Shown here: positions 9,964 through 20,692 of the stretch, piece after piece
Position numbering within the stretch: position 1 is the stretch's first letter
Layout: every line of letters starts with the position of its first letter
DNA from: Tritrichomonas musculus
Taxonomy: Eukaryota; Parabasalia; Tritrichomonadida; Tritrichomonadidae
Assembly: GCA_039105265.1 (NCBI GenBank)
Contig: JAPFFF010000006.1
Coordinates: forward strand, 2,728,001 to 2,792,000
Direction of reading: 5' to 3'
Length of the DNA: 64,000 nt
The notes under the pieces: generated by a model
The model's database searches: none
Seen by the model: the letters and a program-made list of their open reading frames with translations, nothing else
What the model was told of the DNA's origin: nothing
Program-made: the position numbers and the translations under genes

Positions 9964-12774
9964 ATGGAATGCTCTATATCTTCATCTTTTTCAGACTCGT
10001 CAAAGAAAAATAGCAGAATACATTCCAAAAATTTTACAGATTTACAAAATGAGAATGCTCTTCTAATTCAGAAAAACGTAGACTTATCAGCGCAATTAAC
10101 TAATCTACGATCTCAATTTGATCAAGCTTTGGTAGTATCATCAAAAATAGAAAATGTTTTTTCGACCAATTCTGAGTACTCCAAAGAAATTGCACATTTA
10201 AAATCTGAAAAAGATGATCTAAATAGGCGCTTACAAATCGCCTTGCAAAACAATCAAGATCTAAATTATAAACTTCAAAACTATGCAAATTCCCAAATCA
10301 ATGTAAATGAAAATTATGGAAATTTTAAAAGACAAAAAGATAAATATGATAAAATTATTTTGGATATGCAATCTAAGCTTGACGAATCGAATAAAGAAAA
10401 TGAATTTCTTAAACAAAATTCAGAGCAATTTAATATGACAATGGAAAATATTTATCAAGCGGCTAGCCATTTTTTTAATCAAATTATAGACTCACCTCAG
10501 ATACTTCTTGATTGTTTTATGCACAACAAAAACAATTCAGAATCAAAGGATATAATAAAATTGACTAAACATATTTATAAATTAAAAAATCAACTTAAGA
10601 AAAAAGATTATATGATAGAAAATTATGAAAAATCGAAGATTCAAAATGAAATTGATAAAAACACAATCCAAGTTACAGAAAATGAATTTAATTATAAAAT
10701 TTCAGATTTAACTGCTCAATTAAACGAACTCAAAGATCGAAACCAGACACAATCTCAACAAATCGATGAATTAACACGTAAAAATGAATCATTAATCGAA
10801 GAGCTAGCACAAAAAAATGCACAAATCAAAGTAAATATGTTTCAAAATGAAGATAAGCAAACAATCGATATACAACAATTGAATCATAAGTTAATATCAA
10901 CCCAAAAATTACTCACTGTAACCGTTAAAAAGAATAAACAGCTCAAAAACAAATTGTTTGTCATTGTTTGCAAAGCAAAATCCCTTGAAAAAAAATGCCA
11001 CATATTAAGAAATTCTATAAAAGCGTTAGAAATAAGAAAAGGTGATTTAAAGTGTGAGATCCAAAGGAAAGCTGATCTTCATACTCAAAGCGAATTTAAG
11101 ATTAAAGATGTTGAGAATTCAGTTTTAAGAGCAAAAGATGAACTTAATCTTCAAAAAAAGGAAAATGACAGACTTCATGGTGAAATTGTTCAATATGAGA
11201 ATAAGCTTCGCCAAGCTGATCGTGACTACAAAGAATTACAAGAAGAAAAAAATCATTTAATATCAATATCACAGCAATTTGATGGCAAAATCCAAGCATA
11301 TGAGAACAAACTTCAAGCAGAAAGAGCTCGTCATGAAAATCTAGAAAGAAGATTAAGAGATGAGCTTAGCCCATTAGATCCATCAAATGTGATTCCACCA
11401 ACAATTCTCAATTCAACTGATTTTCCAAACGAACTACAGACGGTTATTGGCGAAATCGGAAGGAATACGGCAGTTAATTTAACTGTTCGAATTCAGAGTG
11501 CTTTTTCAACTATTGCTAAATACTTCAAGGCCAAATTTGAGGAGGTTGAAGGTCAAATCAAAGAAGAGCGCCAAAAATTTTCAGGTTTAAAGACACAAGT
11601 AGATTCATTACTTGATTTTCTTAGTAGATTATTTCCAGAAGTAAAGATAAATTACGAATTAATCCTTTCTGACGAACAAACGCGAAACATTCTTGGTGAT
11701 ACGATTCGTAATCTGAAAGAAATTCAAAGGATTGGGCCATTAATAGATGAAGTCAATTCGACCTTAGGCATACAAAAATTTGAAGATGCCAAGATCACGA
11801 TAGATGAGCTATTGAGAACGATAGACGAATTTCAAAGAGAAATTCGAAAACAAAAAGATTTGAAAAGGCGAACGTTTAAACTATCCAAACTGAAAGAAGA
11901 AGAATTAATCACCGAAATCCAATCAATTGAATCCGAATACAACAAACTGGATTCCGATTTCAAAGAGCTGTTTTCAGATAAGAATTCATTACAAGAAAAA
12001 ATTTTTTCAATTCAAAATCAAATGAAAGAAAAAGAAGAAATTCTGACAAACACTTATCAGAAAAAGATCAATGATTTGAATGAGATCATCCTAGATCTTC
12101 AGAATAAATTGAAATCAGCAAGCTCATTGAACGATATCATATCTAAATTGACACGAAGTAAAGAAAGACTTGAAAGTGACATAAAACTCAAGCAAACACA
12201 AAACGAAGACGATAAGAAAAAGTACAAACAAAAAGTGAAAATTGAAAGAGAAAAGTACGATCAACTTTTGAATCAAACCAGAAAACAAATTTCTGAGTCA
12301 CAGTCAAAAATTCGTGAGCTAACCGACATCAATTCAAAATTTGAGGCATCGAATTCCGTTTTGTCTGCCAATAACAACGAGTTGTTACTGAGAATTAAAA
12401 AATTGGAAACGAAATTGAATGCTTTACAATCCGAATTTGAACGTGATAAAAAATCTGTCGAATCTCAATGTCAGGCAAAACTTTTGTTTGCTGAAACCGA
12501 GTGCAAATCGAAAATTGAGGAAAATAAATTACAAGTCGATCTGATGAAAAAAAGATTAATTGACCTCATATCGAAAACTTTTTCTGCTTATTTGGACGGT
12601 TTGAACGTTGATGAAAATAATTTTGAAGGAGCAATTCAATTATTGAAAAGAAAAATGGACTCAATAATGAATAAGGAATCTATTATTAGGGGAAGATTTA
12701 AATTTGATAGTAATCAGCCTTTGGAAGATATCATATCTTCTTTGATCTCAAGGCAAAGGAAATCTAAATATTAA
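9964..12774 (+). CDS. Large coiled-coil protein
   Basis: A 936-residue protein, mostly heptad-like coiled coil rich in Lys, Glu, Gln and Asn (residues about 25-460 and 620-880). A serine-rich N-terminus (residues 1-20) and a less coiled central segment (about 470-600, from NSTDFPNELQTVIGEI to SDEQTRNILGDTI) interrupt it. No catalytic motif is visible. Proteins of this kind are often auto-named viral A-type inclusion or SMC-like proteins in trichomonads, which carries no functional meaning; a cytoskeletal role is only a guess. It is followed in the same direction by another large coiled-coil gene with similar upstream motifs (TTGTAACCA at 9909 and TTAACGTA at 9951). Confidence 0.85.
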   Translation: MECSISSSFSDSSKKNSRIHSKNFTDLQNENALLIQKNVDLSAQLTNLRSQFDQALVVSSKIENVFSTNSEYSKEIAHLKSEKDDLNRRLQIALQNNQDLNYKLQNYANSQINVNENYGNFKRQKDKYDKIILDMQSKLDESNKENEFLKQNSEQFNMTMENIYQAASHFFNQIIDSPQILLDCFMHNKNNSESKDIIKLTKHIYKLKNQLKKKDYMIENYEKSKIQNEIDKNTIQVTENEFNYKISDLTAQLNELKDRNQTQSQQIDELTRKNESLIEELAQKNAQIKVNMFQNEDKQTIDIQQLNHKLISTQKLLTVTVKKNKQLKNKLFVIVCKAKSLEKKCHILRNSIKALEIRKGDLKCEIQRKADLHTQSEFKIKDVENSVLRAKDELNLQKKENDRLHGEIVQYENKLRQADRDYKELQEEKNHLISISQQFDGKIQAYENKLQAERARHENLERRLRDELSPLDPSNVIPPTILNSTDFPNELQTVIGEIGRNTAVNLTVRIQSAFSTIAKYFKAKFEEVEGQIKEERQKFSGLKTQVDSLLDFLSRLFPEVKINYELILSDEQTRNILGDTIRNLKEIQRIGPLIDEVNSTLGIQKFEDAKITIDELLRTIDEFQREIRKQKDLKRRTFKLSKLKEEELITEIQSIESEYNKLDSDFKELFSDKNSLQEKIFSIQNQMKEKEEILTNTYQKKINDLNEIILDLQNKLKSASSLNDIISKLTRSKERLESDIKLKQTQNEDDKKKYKQKVKIEREKYDQLLNQTRKQISESQSKIRELTDINSKFEASNSVLSANNNELLLRIKKLETKLNALQSEFERDKKSVESQCQAKLLFAETECKSKIEENKLQVDLMKKRLIDLISKTFSAYLDGLNVDENNFEGAIQLLKRKMDSIMNKESIIRGRFKFDSNQPLEDIISSLISRQRKSKY

Positions 12775-13229
12775 TAATTTTATTATTATTATATTTTAAT
12801 TTGTTTGTAAACAAAATTATAACTTATATACAAATTTAGTTTTTTTTATAATATGATATTCATGCCAAAGAAGAGAAATTCTTTATTATTAGTTAATATT
12901 TGAATAATAAATTATGGAATAATTTCAGCAAATTTTTGGATATTTAATGATTTGAAATCATTTCAATTGATTCATTAAGAAATTAACACAATTTTAATTA
13001 CTTGACTTGCTTCATTCAATATACTTTCAATTTGAGAATGTTTTTAAAAATTTGCTTATCATTAGAACAATCAACAGTTAATTGTAACCATATATTTTTC
13101 ATAAATACAATATAAGAATAATCAGAGATACCTGATACAATGAGATAATTTTATTGTAACCATATTTTTTATATTTTGATTTTTAATTGTTAACGTACAC
13201 ATTGGGATTCGAATAAAAAAAATTTATAA
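12775..13229. other. Intergenic region with repeated TTGTAACCA boxes
   Basis: AT-rich spacer with no ORF. TTGTAACCA occurs twice (13082-13090 and 13154-13162), and TTAACGTA lies at 13190-13197, all upstream of the next start codon at 13230. Confidence 0.5.
13190..13197 (+). promoter_or_regulatory. TTAACGTA motif upstream of the second coiled-coil gene
   Basis: Located 33 bp before the ATG at 13230, with TTGTAACCA 36 bp further upstream. The arrangement matches that at 9909-9958. The Myb-type interpretation is inferred. Confidence 0.4.
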
Positions 13230-15479
13230 ATGAGTGATGCGCATTCTACTTCTTCACTCCCAAATTTATTAACAAGTCATCTTAATTCGCTTCATTCAAT
13301 TTCACAAGAAGGTTTTGATCAAAGTTCATTGAATGAATGTTTTAGAAGTCAAGTTAGTGAATTACTCAGTTCAAAAGAAGAAATTATTTCATTAAAATCT
13401 CAGTTAAAAATGTCGCAGGAAGCTAACCAACTTCGAGATGCCGAATTTGCTTTTCAAAGAAAACAATACGAAGATGAAATTGAGTCTCTCAAGAAGAAAG
13501 AACAAGAATTAATAGAAACAGTAGCAAAATTTCAAAAGGATGTAATTCAAACACATAAATATGATGTCCAAGTAATGCTTAGTCAAAAGGACGATCAAAT
13601 TTCGCAGATTACAAATAAATATCAAAAATGGAAAAATAAATATCATTCTATGTCAAGCGAATTTGAAAAAATGAAAGAGATATCGTCAAATCTCGAAAAT
13701 AGCAACCAAGAATTAAATAATAAATTATCAGCTCAGACAGAAGAAATCGAAAAATTAAAACAAGCTTCGCTATTATCAACATCAAGTATTCCAGAGAAAC
13801 AAACTGTGGATAAAAACAATCAAGATCAATTCACGAGTTTATCAGTTCAAATCCAAAAATTAGAAGAGCAATTGACACAATCAAAGAATGAATCACAATC
13901 AATTCAAGATGAGCTCAATGCCCAAATCGCTAGTTTAGAAAATGAAAAAGCATCGCTCGAAAAAAGATTAGAAAAAGCAAGTGCCAAAGTTATCAAACAA
14001 CAAGTCAAAATTAACAATCTCTCCGACGAAAATAAAAGTATTTCTTCATCAACAATGGAATTTTCAAATCAAATGGAAAAAGAAAATCAACAATTAAGAT
14101 CAAAAGCAAAAACTTATCGAAAACAAAAGCAAGCATATGAAGAGCAGCTTCAACAAATGCAATCAATGATGCAGCATGTTGAATTAGAAAGAGACTCAAT
14201 AGCAGATATTCTCGGAATAGAACCTGACGATATTAGTCAACATTGGGAAAAGATGACTAAAAAAGTTGAACAACTCACTAATGATGTTTCATCTGTTAAT
14301 GAATTAAAATCACAAAATGAAAAATTGCAAAAAAGATTAAATGCAGCATTAGAAGATTCCAGAAAACCATCATCAGCTTCAAAAACACAATTCAAAAATC
14401 AAGATAGTTACATTTCATCTTTGCAAACTAATCTTAAAGCAGCTAGAAATGAGATTCAGGCAAAAAATAAAATTTTAGCAAGAAATGCGATTATTTTCGC
14501 ATTAAATCAGGCAATTGAACGCATGAATCATGATATACTAGGCCACATAAATAATCTTTTCTTTTCCTTAACTGGCGAAATTAATATTTCTTTACGCCCA
14601 ATTATCTTGGCAATAATCATGATTAATCGTTTTGCGAGATTAAACAAAATTGAATCAGAAAGTGATCCAACAGCATTACAAGTTTTTGGTGAAATTTCTT
14701 CATTTCCTTTACGGACAAAAATTGATATTATTAGAAACAAGTTTACCAGTTTAACACAAGAACTACTTCTTTTAAAGCAAAGCGTCAAAGAAAACAATGT
14801 TTTAATGGAAAATTTAATTGAAGAAAGGGACGTCGCTCAGATTACATTAAGATCAAATTCTGACGAAATGGATATCAATCGAAAGAAAATGAAATATTTG
14901 AAGAAACGAATGTTAGAACTTCAAACAGAATTATCGTCACTGGTATCTCCAGAAATCTACAATGATGTCTGCTCATCATTAGAAATTGTTGAAAGAAAAA
15001 ATAAAGACTTGGAAGAAAAAGTTAAAGAACTCGAATTAGAAATTGACAAACGTACAGAACTTGAAAGGACAATGAATGAAAAAGTAGAGAAGTATCAGAT
15101 AAGCGCAGACCAAAGCTCTAAAATTGCCCACCAAACTAGGGCACAATATGCAGCTAAAGAAGAAGAAATAGAAAGATTGAAGTTAATGCTAAAAGACAAG
15201 ACAAAAGAGATTTTAGCTCTCGAACGACTTGTTCATCTACAAGAAGAGAAGGAGTCTAATTCGAAAGCGACATACAATTGCCTTGCAATAGAGAATCAAG
15301 AGTTGAAAAGGAAAAGCGAAATAACCATCCAAAGCACTACTTCAAAGTTGACAAAAAATGATTCTATATCATCTACTTCTACATTAAAGTCTGATCTTAC
15401 AAGCGAGGAAGAGGCAAATATGACAGATTTAAAGAAAGCAATCAAAATAGAGATAAATCCAGCATTCTTAGGAAAATGA
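13230..15479 (+). CDS. Large coiled-coil protein
   Basis: A 749-residue protein with coiled coil over residues about 40-400 and 500-690, and a serine/leucine-rich N-terminus. The segment at about 410-500 is hydrophobic and non-heptad (RNAIIFALNQAIERMNHDIL through INISLRPIILAIIMINRF), so a folded domain or membrane-associated helix interrupts the coil. The tail is serine/threonine-rich. No enzymatic motif is seen. It has the same direction, general design and upstream motifs as the gene at 9964, so the two may be co-regulated or distant paralogues. The function is not recognised. Confidence 0.84.
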   Translation: MSDAHSTSSLPNLLTSHLNSLHSISQEGFDQSSLNECFRSQVSELLSSKEEIISLKSQLKMSQEANQLRDAEFAFQRKQYEDEIESLKKKEQELIETVAKFQKDVIQTHKYDVQVMLSQKDDQISQITNKYQKWKNKYHSMSSEFEKMKEISSNLENSNQELNNKLSAQTEEIEKLKQASLLSTSSIPEKQTVDKNNQDQFTSLSVQIQKLEEQLTQSKNESQSIQDELNAQIASLENEKASLEKRLEKASAKVIKQQVKINNLSDENKSISSSTMEFSNQMEKENQQLRSKAKTYRKQKQAYEEQLQQMQSMMQHVELERDSIADILGIEPDDISQHWEKMTKKVEQLTNDVSSVNELKSQNEKLQKRLNAALEDSRKPSSASKTQFKNQDSYISSLQTNLKAARNEIQAKNKILARNAIIFALNQAIERMNHDILGHINNLFFSLTGEINISLRPIILAIIMINRFARLNKIESESDPTALQVFGEISSFPLRTKIDIIRNKFTSLTQELLLLKQSVKENNVLMENLIEERDVAQITLRSNSDEMDINRKKMKYLKKRMLELQTELSSLVSPEIYNDVCSSLEIVERKNKDLEEKVKELELEIDKRTELERTMNEKVEKYQISADQSSKIAHQTRAQYAAKEEEIERLKLMLKDKTKEILALERLVHLQEEKESNSKATYNCLAIENQELKRKSEITIQSTTSKLTKNDSISSTSTLKSDLTSEEEANMTDLKKAIKIEINPAFLGK

Positions 15480-15610
15480 ATTGATATTTTTTATATATAA
15501 TTTGTTTTTTAAAAATAAACGGCCAAATTCTAATTGATTATTTTTTTGACCTTTACATAAAGGCTTGAAATTTAACCTTATCGATAATAATTATTATCCA
15601 AGATTAAAAG

Positions 15611-16630
15611 ATGGCTTTTAAGATTCACCCATCAGTTTTTTTACGTGGGTCTTTTGCATTAATTTCAATATGTTTCGTTTTAAGCGTTTTTTTGATTCAA
15701 CCTTACTTTGAGAAATATAATAATTCTGTTCAACAAGTTGAACAATGGGCGTCACCTGAAAAAGAAATAACACCAATTGATCCAAAATATCACAAGGCTT
15801 TGACAACAAATCACAGACTCTTTATCATCCTTATTTCATCAAACTCAACGATTGGACGAGTTCCTCATTTAATGGAAACTTGGGGAAGTGCATTTATTCA
15901 GACACGATTTTCTGCAGGCTTATTCTTTGAATTTCTGGAAAACAGAAATAAGACCTACTATCCTTATAAAAATATTCCTTACATTCAAAAATACAAAGAT
16001 ATGATGGAATCACTTAAAGATAAGCCAAATGCCAAAGATATCAATCTTGCTATTAAAGAAATCAACGCACTTGATTATTATGTTCATAATACAAAAGCAG
16101 AATGGCTTTTCAGAGGTGTTGATGATACATTTGTAAATATGAACGAGTTTCCTCGATTTTTCACTTCGCTTCCTGATCCCACAGGCAAGGCCCTTTTGTA
16201 TGGTGATTGCATAGAATCCCCAACTCCATATCTCCATGGAGGTAGTGGCATTTTAATGTCAAGAGAAATGGCTAAAAAACTTCTAAATCATAGTAGTGAA
16301 TGGTTAAAAGAAATTGAATCACCAGAAGAAGTTTATTTTTCAAAACTAATTGAAAGTGCTGGATTTGACGTATCAGAATTCGGTTCGCCTTATTTTATGG
16401 GAATATTTAACAAAAATGAAAAAGATTTTGATAAGATTGACAAATGCAGAGCTTTTTCAAAATCATCTAATAGAAAATGCCCTGACGTAATTTCAAACGT
16501 AAAGAAAACTATTTTCTTTCATGATAGCTACCATAAAATGACAATGGACAACTGGACAAGTCTTGTTGAAGAAGGTCCTGACAATTTAAATTGGCTCCAT
16601 GGTAAAAAGCAAGAACGTTTCTGCTATTAG
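15611..16630 (+). CDS. Fringe-like (GT31-type) glycosyltransferase, type II membrane protein
   Basis: A 339-residue protein with a short cytoplasmic N-terminus and a hydrophobic anchor at residues about 13-35 (FALISICFVLSVFLI), typical of Golgi enzymes. The luminal domain has LFIILISSNSTIGRVPHLMETW, written here in part, the start seen in GT31 enzymes. Later it has WLFRGVDDTFVNM, in which DDT supplies the metal-binding DxD-like site, and YLHGGSGILMSREM, the Fringe-type acceptor loop. EEVYFSKLIESAG follows, the position of the usual DD/ED-VxxG motif. Family members transfer GlcNAc or galactose from UDP-sugars. Donor and acceptor cannot be told from sequence; surface-glycan synthesis is a reasonable inference. 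Confidence 0.75.
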   Translation: MAFKIHPSVFLRGSFALISICFVLSVFLIQPYFEKYNNSVQQVEQWASPEKEITPIDPKYHKALTTNHRLFIILISSNSTIGRVPHLMETWGSAFIQTRFSAGLFFEFLENRNKTYYPYKNIPYIQKYKDMMESLKDKPNAKDINLAIKEINALDYYVHNTKAEWLFRGVDDTFVNMNEFPRFFTSLPDPTGKALLYGDCIESPTPYLHGGSGILMSREMAKKLLNHSSEWLKEIESPEEVYFSKLIESAGFDVSEFGSPYFMGIFNKNEKDFDKIDKCRAFSKSSNRKCPDVISNVKKTIFFHDSYHKMTMDNWTSLVEEGPDNLNWLHGKKQERFCY

Positions 16631-17488
16631 ATTTAATATATATGTTTTTTTATATATGTTCACGCAATTAACCAAATATAATGTTTATATTGAATAAAAA
16701 TAAATCGATTTATTATACTATGTTGATAATATTAATTTTTGTTTTAATTTGATTTTAAGTAGAATATATTTTACTACTTACATACTTTTATTTTGAATCA
16801 CTCTTTTAAAGATAAAATTAACTCTCTTCCATTTTGATAAATTATTATTAATAAATAAATCAGATTAACTCATGATTTAATGAAATAATAAATAGATAAA
16901 TTTGTAAAAACACTGAAAATTTGGAAATCTTAAAAAAATTAAACCAATACTTCCATGAAAACTTAAAAATTTTTCTGTGGAAAAAATGATGAGCATCTCC
17001 AAATAATCCATCATATATGAGTCTCAATAAAAATAATAAAAGTAAATAATGACAACCAAAGACGCATTTAGATAATATAAAATAATTAGTATTTGCGTTG
17101 TATTTGATGATTACATGTAAATATATAAATAGATTTAATTAATACATTATTAATTGATGAAATAGGCTCATTCATAAGTTTACTTTCAACAATGTATATA
17201 TAAGGTTCTTGAGGGAGGATTAGTTATTACCCATGAAATTTGTTTCTCAAATATTTCATTAAAAATTGCAGTGATATTTAGAAGGGTTCATGAATTGATT
17301 AATCCAGACTTTCAAAAAACGTAAATAAAATTTATTAATATACGTTTGGGCAACTTTTGAGAAGCCTATGGTTGAAATCATTCAAATTGAGTAAAAAATT
17401 GAGAGAATCCATCAGAAAATTGATACAATTTGAAAAAAAGATTTTATTTCGCTTATTTCATTTTATTTGTTGCTTTTTTTTGCAACTT
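16631..17488. other. AT-rich intergenic region
   Basis: Nothing recognisable. The frame at 17357-17488 is open ahead of the next gene, but it has no ATG and its translation is low in information. Confidence 0.5.
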
Positions 17489-18082
17489 ATGTCAAAAAAT
17501 CTTTATCCAGCCAAAATAAGTACTTCATTATCAGATTTTGATTTAGACAACCTTATCCTTGAATGCTATGCAGTACGCAGGCCACTCTATGTTCCATCAA
17601 TGCTAGAGAAATATGGCGAAGTCTTATCTCATTCTGCGGTAGTGTGTATTACAGCACGAGGAGCGTTTATTGTTGAATTCATGTCTGATAATATTGTTTA
17701 TATTAAGAAAGTAGGTTTTTATGTATCAAGTGAAGATTTTGATTTTGAAGACTTTCATTTCGTTCATGATAGCCATGAGACACAAGTCCCAGTAAGACCT
17801 GTTACAATCAAAAGATTTGCTGTATCAATGGCCAATTTTATGGCAGGGAAGAAGTTTGATACATTTACACATAATTGCCATTATGCTCGCTATTACACAA
17901 TGAAAAAATATGGAATGCAATCAATGAATCCGAAAAAAGTTAAGCGAAACATACTTTTTCAAGGCATTGTTGATTATTTTACTAGATCAAAAAAAGACAG
18001 AAAGAAGACAGACAATTCAGAAACAATAGAAGAAAAAAGTTCTGATGGAATAAATTGTGAATTAACACAAATGTCAGATTGA
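17489..18082 (+). CDS. Uncharacterised protein, possible LRAT/NlpC-type papain fold
   Basis: Starting at the ATG at 17489, the protein has about 197 residues. The pattern LSHSAVVCITARGAFIVEFM (possible catalytic His in the first strand), followed about 90 residues later by FDTFTHNCHYARYY, resembles permuted papain-fold families. In LRAT-like proteins an H-x(n)-strand precedes a nucleophilic Cys in an NC(E/H)-hydrophobic helix. Here the putative pair would be the His in LSHS and the Cys in HNCH. The C-terminal 40 residues are charged and probably disordered. The assignment is by motif only. The start is chosen at the first ATG; the frame upstream lacks one. Confidence 0.6.
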   Translation: MSKNLYPAKISTSLSDFDLDNLILECYAVRRPLYVPSMLEKYGEVLSHSAVVCITARGAFIVEFMSDNIVYIKKVGFYVSSEDFDFEDFHFVHDSHETQVPVRPVTIKRFAVSMANFMAGKKFDTFTHNCHYARYYTMKKYGMQSMNPKKVKRNILFQGIVDYFTRSKKDRKKTDNSETIEEKSSDGINCELTQMSD

Positions 18083-18478
18083 TATCTAGATATATAGATT
18101 GTTAATTATAATATCATATAAAATACCATTCAATTCAATCATTTCTACTTATGATGTTTTACATAAATCGTTTTATAATTTTAAAAATAAACAATTAAAT
18201 CATAATAATTAAAGAAAATAGAAAAATCACAAAATTTGCTCCAAGATATAACATGCATTTAATCAATTAAGCTTATAATGAAAGGATGAATACATAATGG
18301 CCGATATCATATAGAGTTTAGGTACATCGATCTTTTTTGGTTAATTAAATTCTAAAATAAAAAGGCCGATTGCCTATTAGAATATTAAAATTTCTGTAAT
18401 ACCAAAAAAATATAAATAGACATAATATCAATTTAACATAACACAAAAAAAAAAAAAAAAAACTATATTAAGATAAAA
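18083..18478. other. Spacer between convergent genes
   Basis: AT-rich, with an A18-type homopolymer near 18447-18464. No gene seen. Confidence 0.5.
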
Positions 18479-19450
18479 TCACGCAAAATAATGTGAAACC
18501 ACTGGTAAATTCGGAGGGACTATTCGCGTTTTATTTGCTTCAAAAACAGTAATCGAATATGTGTCGCAACCAGGAAATCGATATTTCATTATAGACGCCT
18601 TGTTTTCATATCTGTAAGAATAATTTGGAGCAGACCAAATTGTAACTAATCTTCCATCTTTGGAACAACCACTTTTCTGTTTTTCATCTTTTTTATAAGG
18701 AAAATAAAATTGAAAACCTTCCTCAGCAAGCTGATGCGATCTAGTTATAAGATTAATATTATTTAACCATATGAACTGAGAAACAGCTTTTTCACCAAAA
18801 AGATAGCCGGCGCCTCTTTGATTTGGTCTCCAGGATTTAACATCATCTGGATCACTCCAGCAAAGATCACAAAATGCTCCACTTGTTGGAAGCTCATCTT
18901 GGCGGTTTTGCTGGCATATCATTTCAATCAGTGGTAATGAGGGAGATAATCCACCATGAACAGAAAAAATTTCATGATCAATAAGAGCAGCAATTGGCAA
19001 AAGATCAAATACAGAGTTGGAGAGAGCCCATAAACCCGAGTGGCCGTAGTTAAGAATAATTTCGTTATAAAATCCATACATCTGTGATAATTGCCGAGAT
19101 TCATGATTTCCACGAAGAAGATGATACTGGCTAGGATATAGAAGCTTTAAAATACCTAAGTAAAGAAAAGTATTAAGAGAGTGATATCCACGATCAATAT
19201 AATCCCCCATAAAAAGATATTGTTGATTATACTTATCACCAGATTCATTAAAAAGCTGGAAAAGATCATCCAATTGACCATGAATATCACCACAAATTAT
19301 AATGGGAGAATTTAAAATAAGAAGATTTCTTTCTCTGTACATAACTTCCATAAGTTTCATTAAAATCGCAATGACAGTTTCTTCTTCAATGATATCGCCA
19401 CGTTCTATTCTTTTGAGACAGCTTTTGAGATCTAAATTTGAAGCTGTCAT
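18479..19450 (-). CDS. PP1-like serine/threonine protein phosphatase
   Basis: A 323-residue single-domain metallophosphatase, the usual catalytic-subunit length. All signature blocks are present in order: GDIHGQ (residues 54-59), GDYIDRG, RGNHESR, HGGLSPSL, WSDPDD, and the C-terminal ITRSHQ and TIWSAPNY. These hold the metal ligands and catalytic His of the PPP family. The hallmark spacing and the SAPNY before the beta12-13 loop place it with PP1/PP2A-type enzymes. The region after SAPNY (SYRYENKASI) is slightly divergent. It dephosphorylates Ser/Thr; targets depend on partners not visible here. Confidence 0.93.
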   Translation of the reverse strand: MTASNLDLKSCLKRIERGDIIEEETVIAILMKLMEVMYRERNLLILNSPIIICGDIHGQLDDLFQLFNESGDKYNQQYLFMGDYIDRGYHSLNTFLYLGILKLLYPSQYHLLRGNHESRQLSQMYGFYNEIILNYGHSGLWALSNSVFDLLPIAALIDHEIFSVHGGLSPSLPLIEMICQQNRQDELPTSGAFCDLCWSDPDDVKSWRPNQRGAGYLFGEKAVSQFIWLNNINLITRSHQLAEEGFQFYFPYKKDEKQKSGCSKDGRLVTIWSAPNYSYRYENKASIMKYRFPGCDTYSITVFEANKTRIVPPNLPVVSHYFA

Positions 19451-20000
19451 TCCTTTTTAGTGAACGTTTAGTAGATTTTTAATTTTTACAATATATTTAC
19501 AAATTGAGGCTTTGAAATCAAAACATATGATTAAAAACGTAATTAACATCTACATAAGCACTATTATTTTAAAAAACATTTGATATATACACTTAAATAA
19601 TGTAATTTCCGCTATTAGATGCATACTGAACAAAATAATAACTATCTAAATTAAAACATAAAAGCATTTTATTTTACAAATATTAAATATCTCATTTGGT
19701 TTTCAAGATAAAAAGATGTATCAGCGTTTTGTAGATAACTTTTCAATTTTGAAATAAATATATAAAATCAATTTAATTATTCAAATATCTTTACAATTTT
19801 CAATTTTTTTTACTTATCTTGAAAACGCTGAAGTTATTTGATAAATAAAAAAAGTTTATAATCTGACCTATAACTTAATTATTGGATGAAGTAAAAGAAC
19901 ATTTTTATTGTAATACAACTGTCTAACAAAAAGTTTTATTTTTATGAATGTGAAGTTAACCATAATTCAATTTTTCAATTAACTCATATCACATTTTATA
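19451..20000. other. Divergent intergenic region
   Basis: AT-rich. An imperfect inverted repeat of about 20 bp surrounds ATCAGCGTTTT (from 19718) and AAAACGCTGAAG (near 19823). AAAAAGTT occurs at 19928-19935, about 66 bp before the next ATG, and TTAACCA occurs near 19955. Confidence 0.45.
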
Positions 20001-20264
20001 ATGACTGAATTAGATGTTAACTCAGAAGAAGCTACTGGAGCTTGCAAAACAGCACTTCGCTGGCTTAATATGCAAGTTAATCAAATTAAGCCATACACTT
20101 TGAAGTCACTTAACAAAGCTACAAAATTGGAAAATGGACATTACAACTTACTCGTTACTCTCGTTACACAATGTTTTGAAGGCCGTGATTTTAATTTTGA
20201 TTTAGAGCTCGATCCAGCTGTCAAAAACCCAACAGCTTTACTTAAACATAAACAATTAGAGTGA
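20001..20264 (+). CDS. Small cystatin-like protein
   Basis: An 87-residue protein with no signal peptide. It has one helix (TGACKTALRWLNMQVNQI) followed by strands (YTLKSLNKATKLENGHYNLL, then LVTLVTQCFEG). This is the helix-plus-sheet order of the cystatin fold, with LENGHYNLLVTL where cystatins have QVVAGTNYYLTV. The canonical QxVxG inhibitory loop is not intact. The C-terminal 20 residues are polar. It may be a cytosolic cysteine-protease inhibitor or a propeptide-like relic; the fold assignment is tentative, but the ORF composition supports real coding. Confidence 0.6.
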   Translation: MTELDVNSEEATGACKTALRWLNMQVNQIKPYTLKSLNKATKLENGHYNLLVTLVTQCFEGRDFNFDLELDPAVKNPTALLKHKQLE

Positions 20265-20653
20265 ATTATAAACAATTTCTTTATTTAGTATACATTTTAT
20301 TTCATTTTTGCCCTATTTTTATAACTGTTTACTCAAATCTCGCAAAAAGAATTATTCCATTAAACTTAAAAAACACCAATTAACCAAACAAATACCGGAA
20401 AAAACTTAGAGTTATATAATCAACTAATACGATATTTGTTTCAGCGTTGTTTATCGATACGACTAAATACCGGTTACCGAAAAAGTATCGGCATTCGGTA
20501 AATATCGATATTTACCGAAAAAAAGTATTGATACTTTTTTGATCGGTATTTTTCGAGTATCGGCGGTTATTCAAAAAGTGCTTTACTGTATAAAGCTTTT
20601 TATCAGTATCGATACGGTATTTTGAAATATAAATTTTATTAATAAATAATAGG

Positions 20654-20689
<36 letters not shown>

Positions 20690-20692
20690 TAT

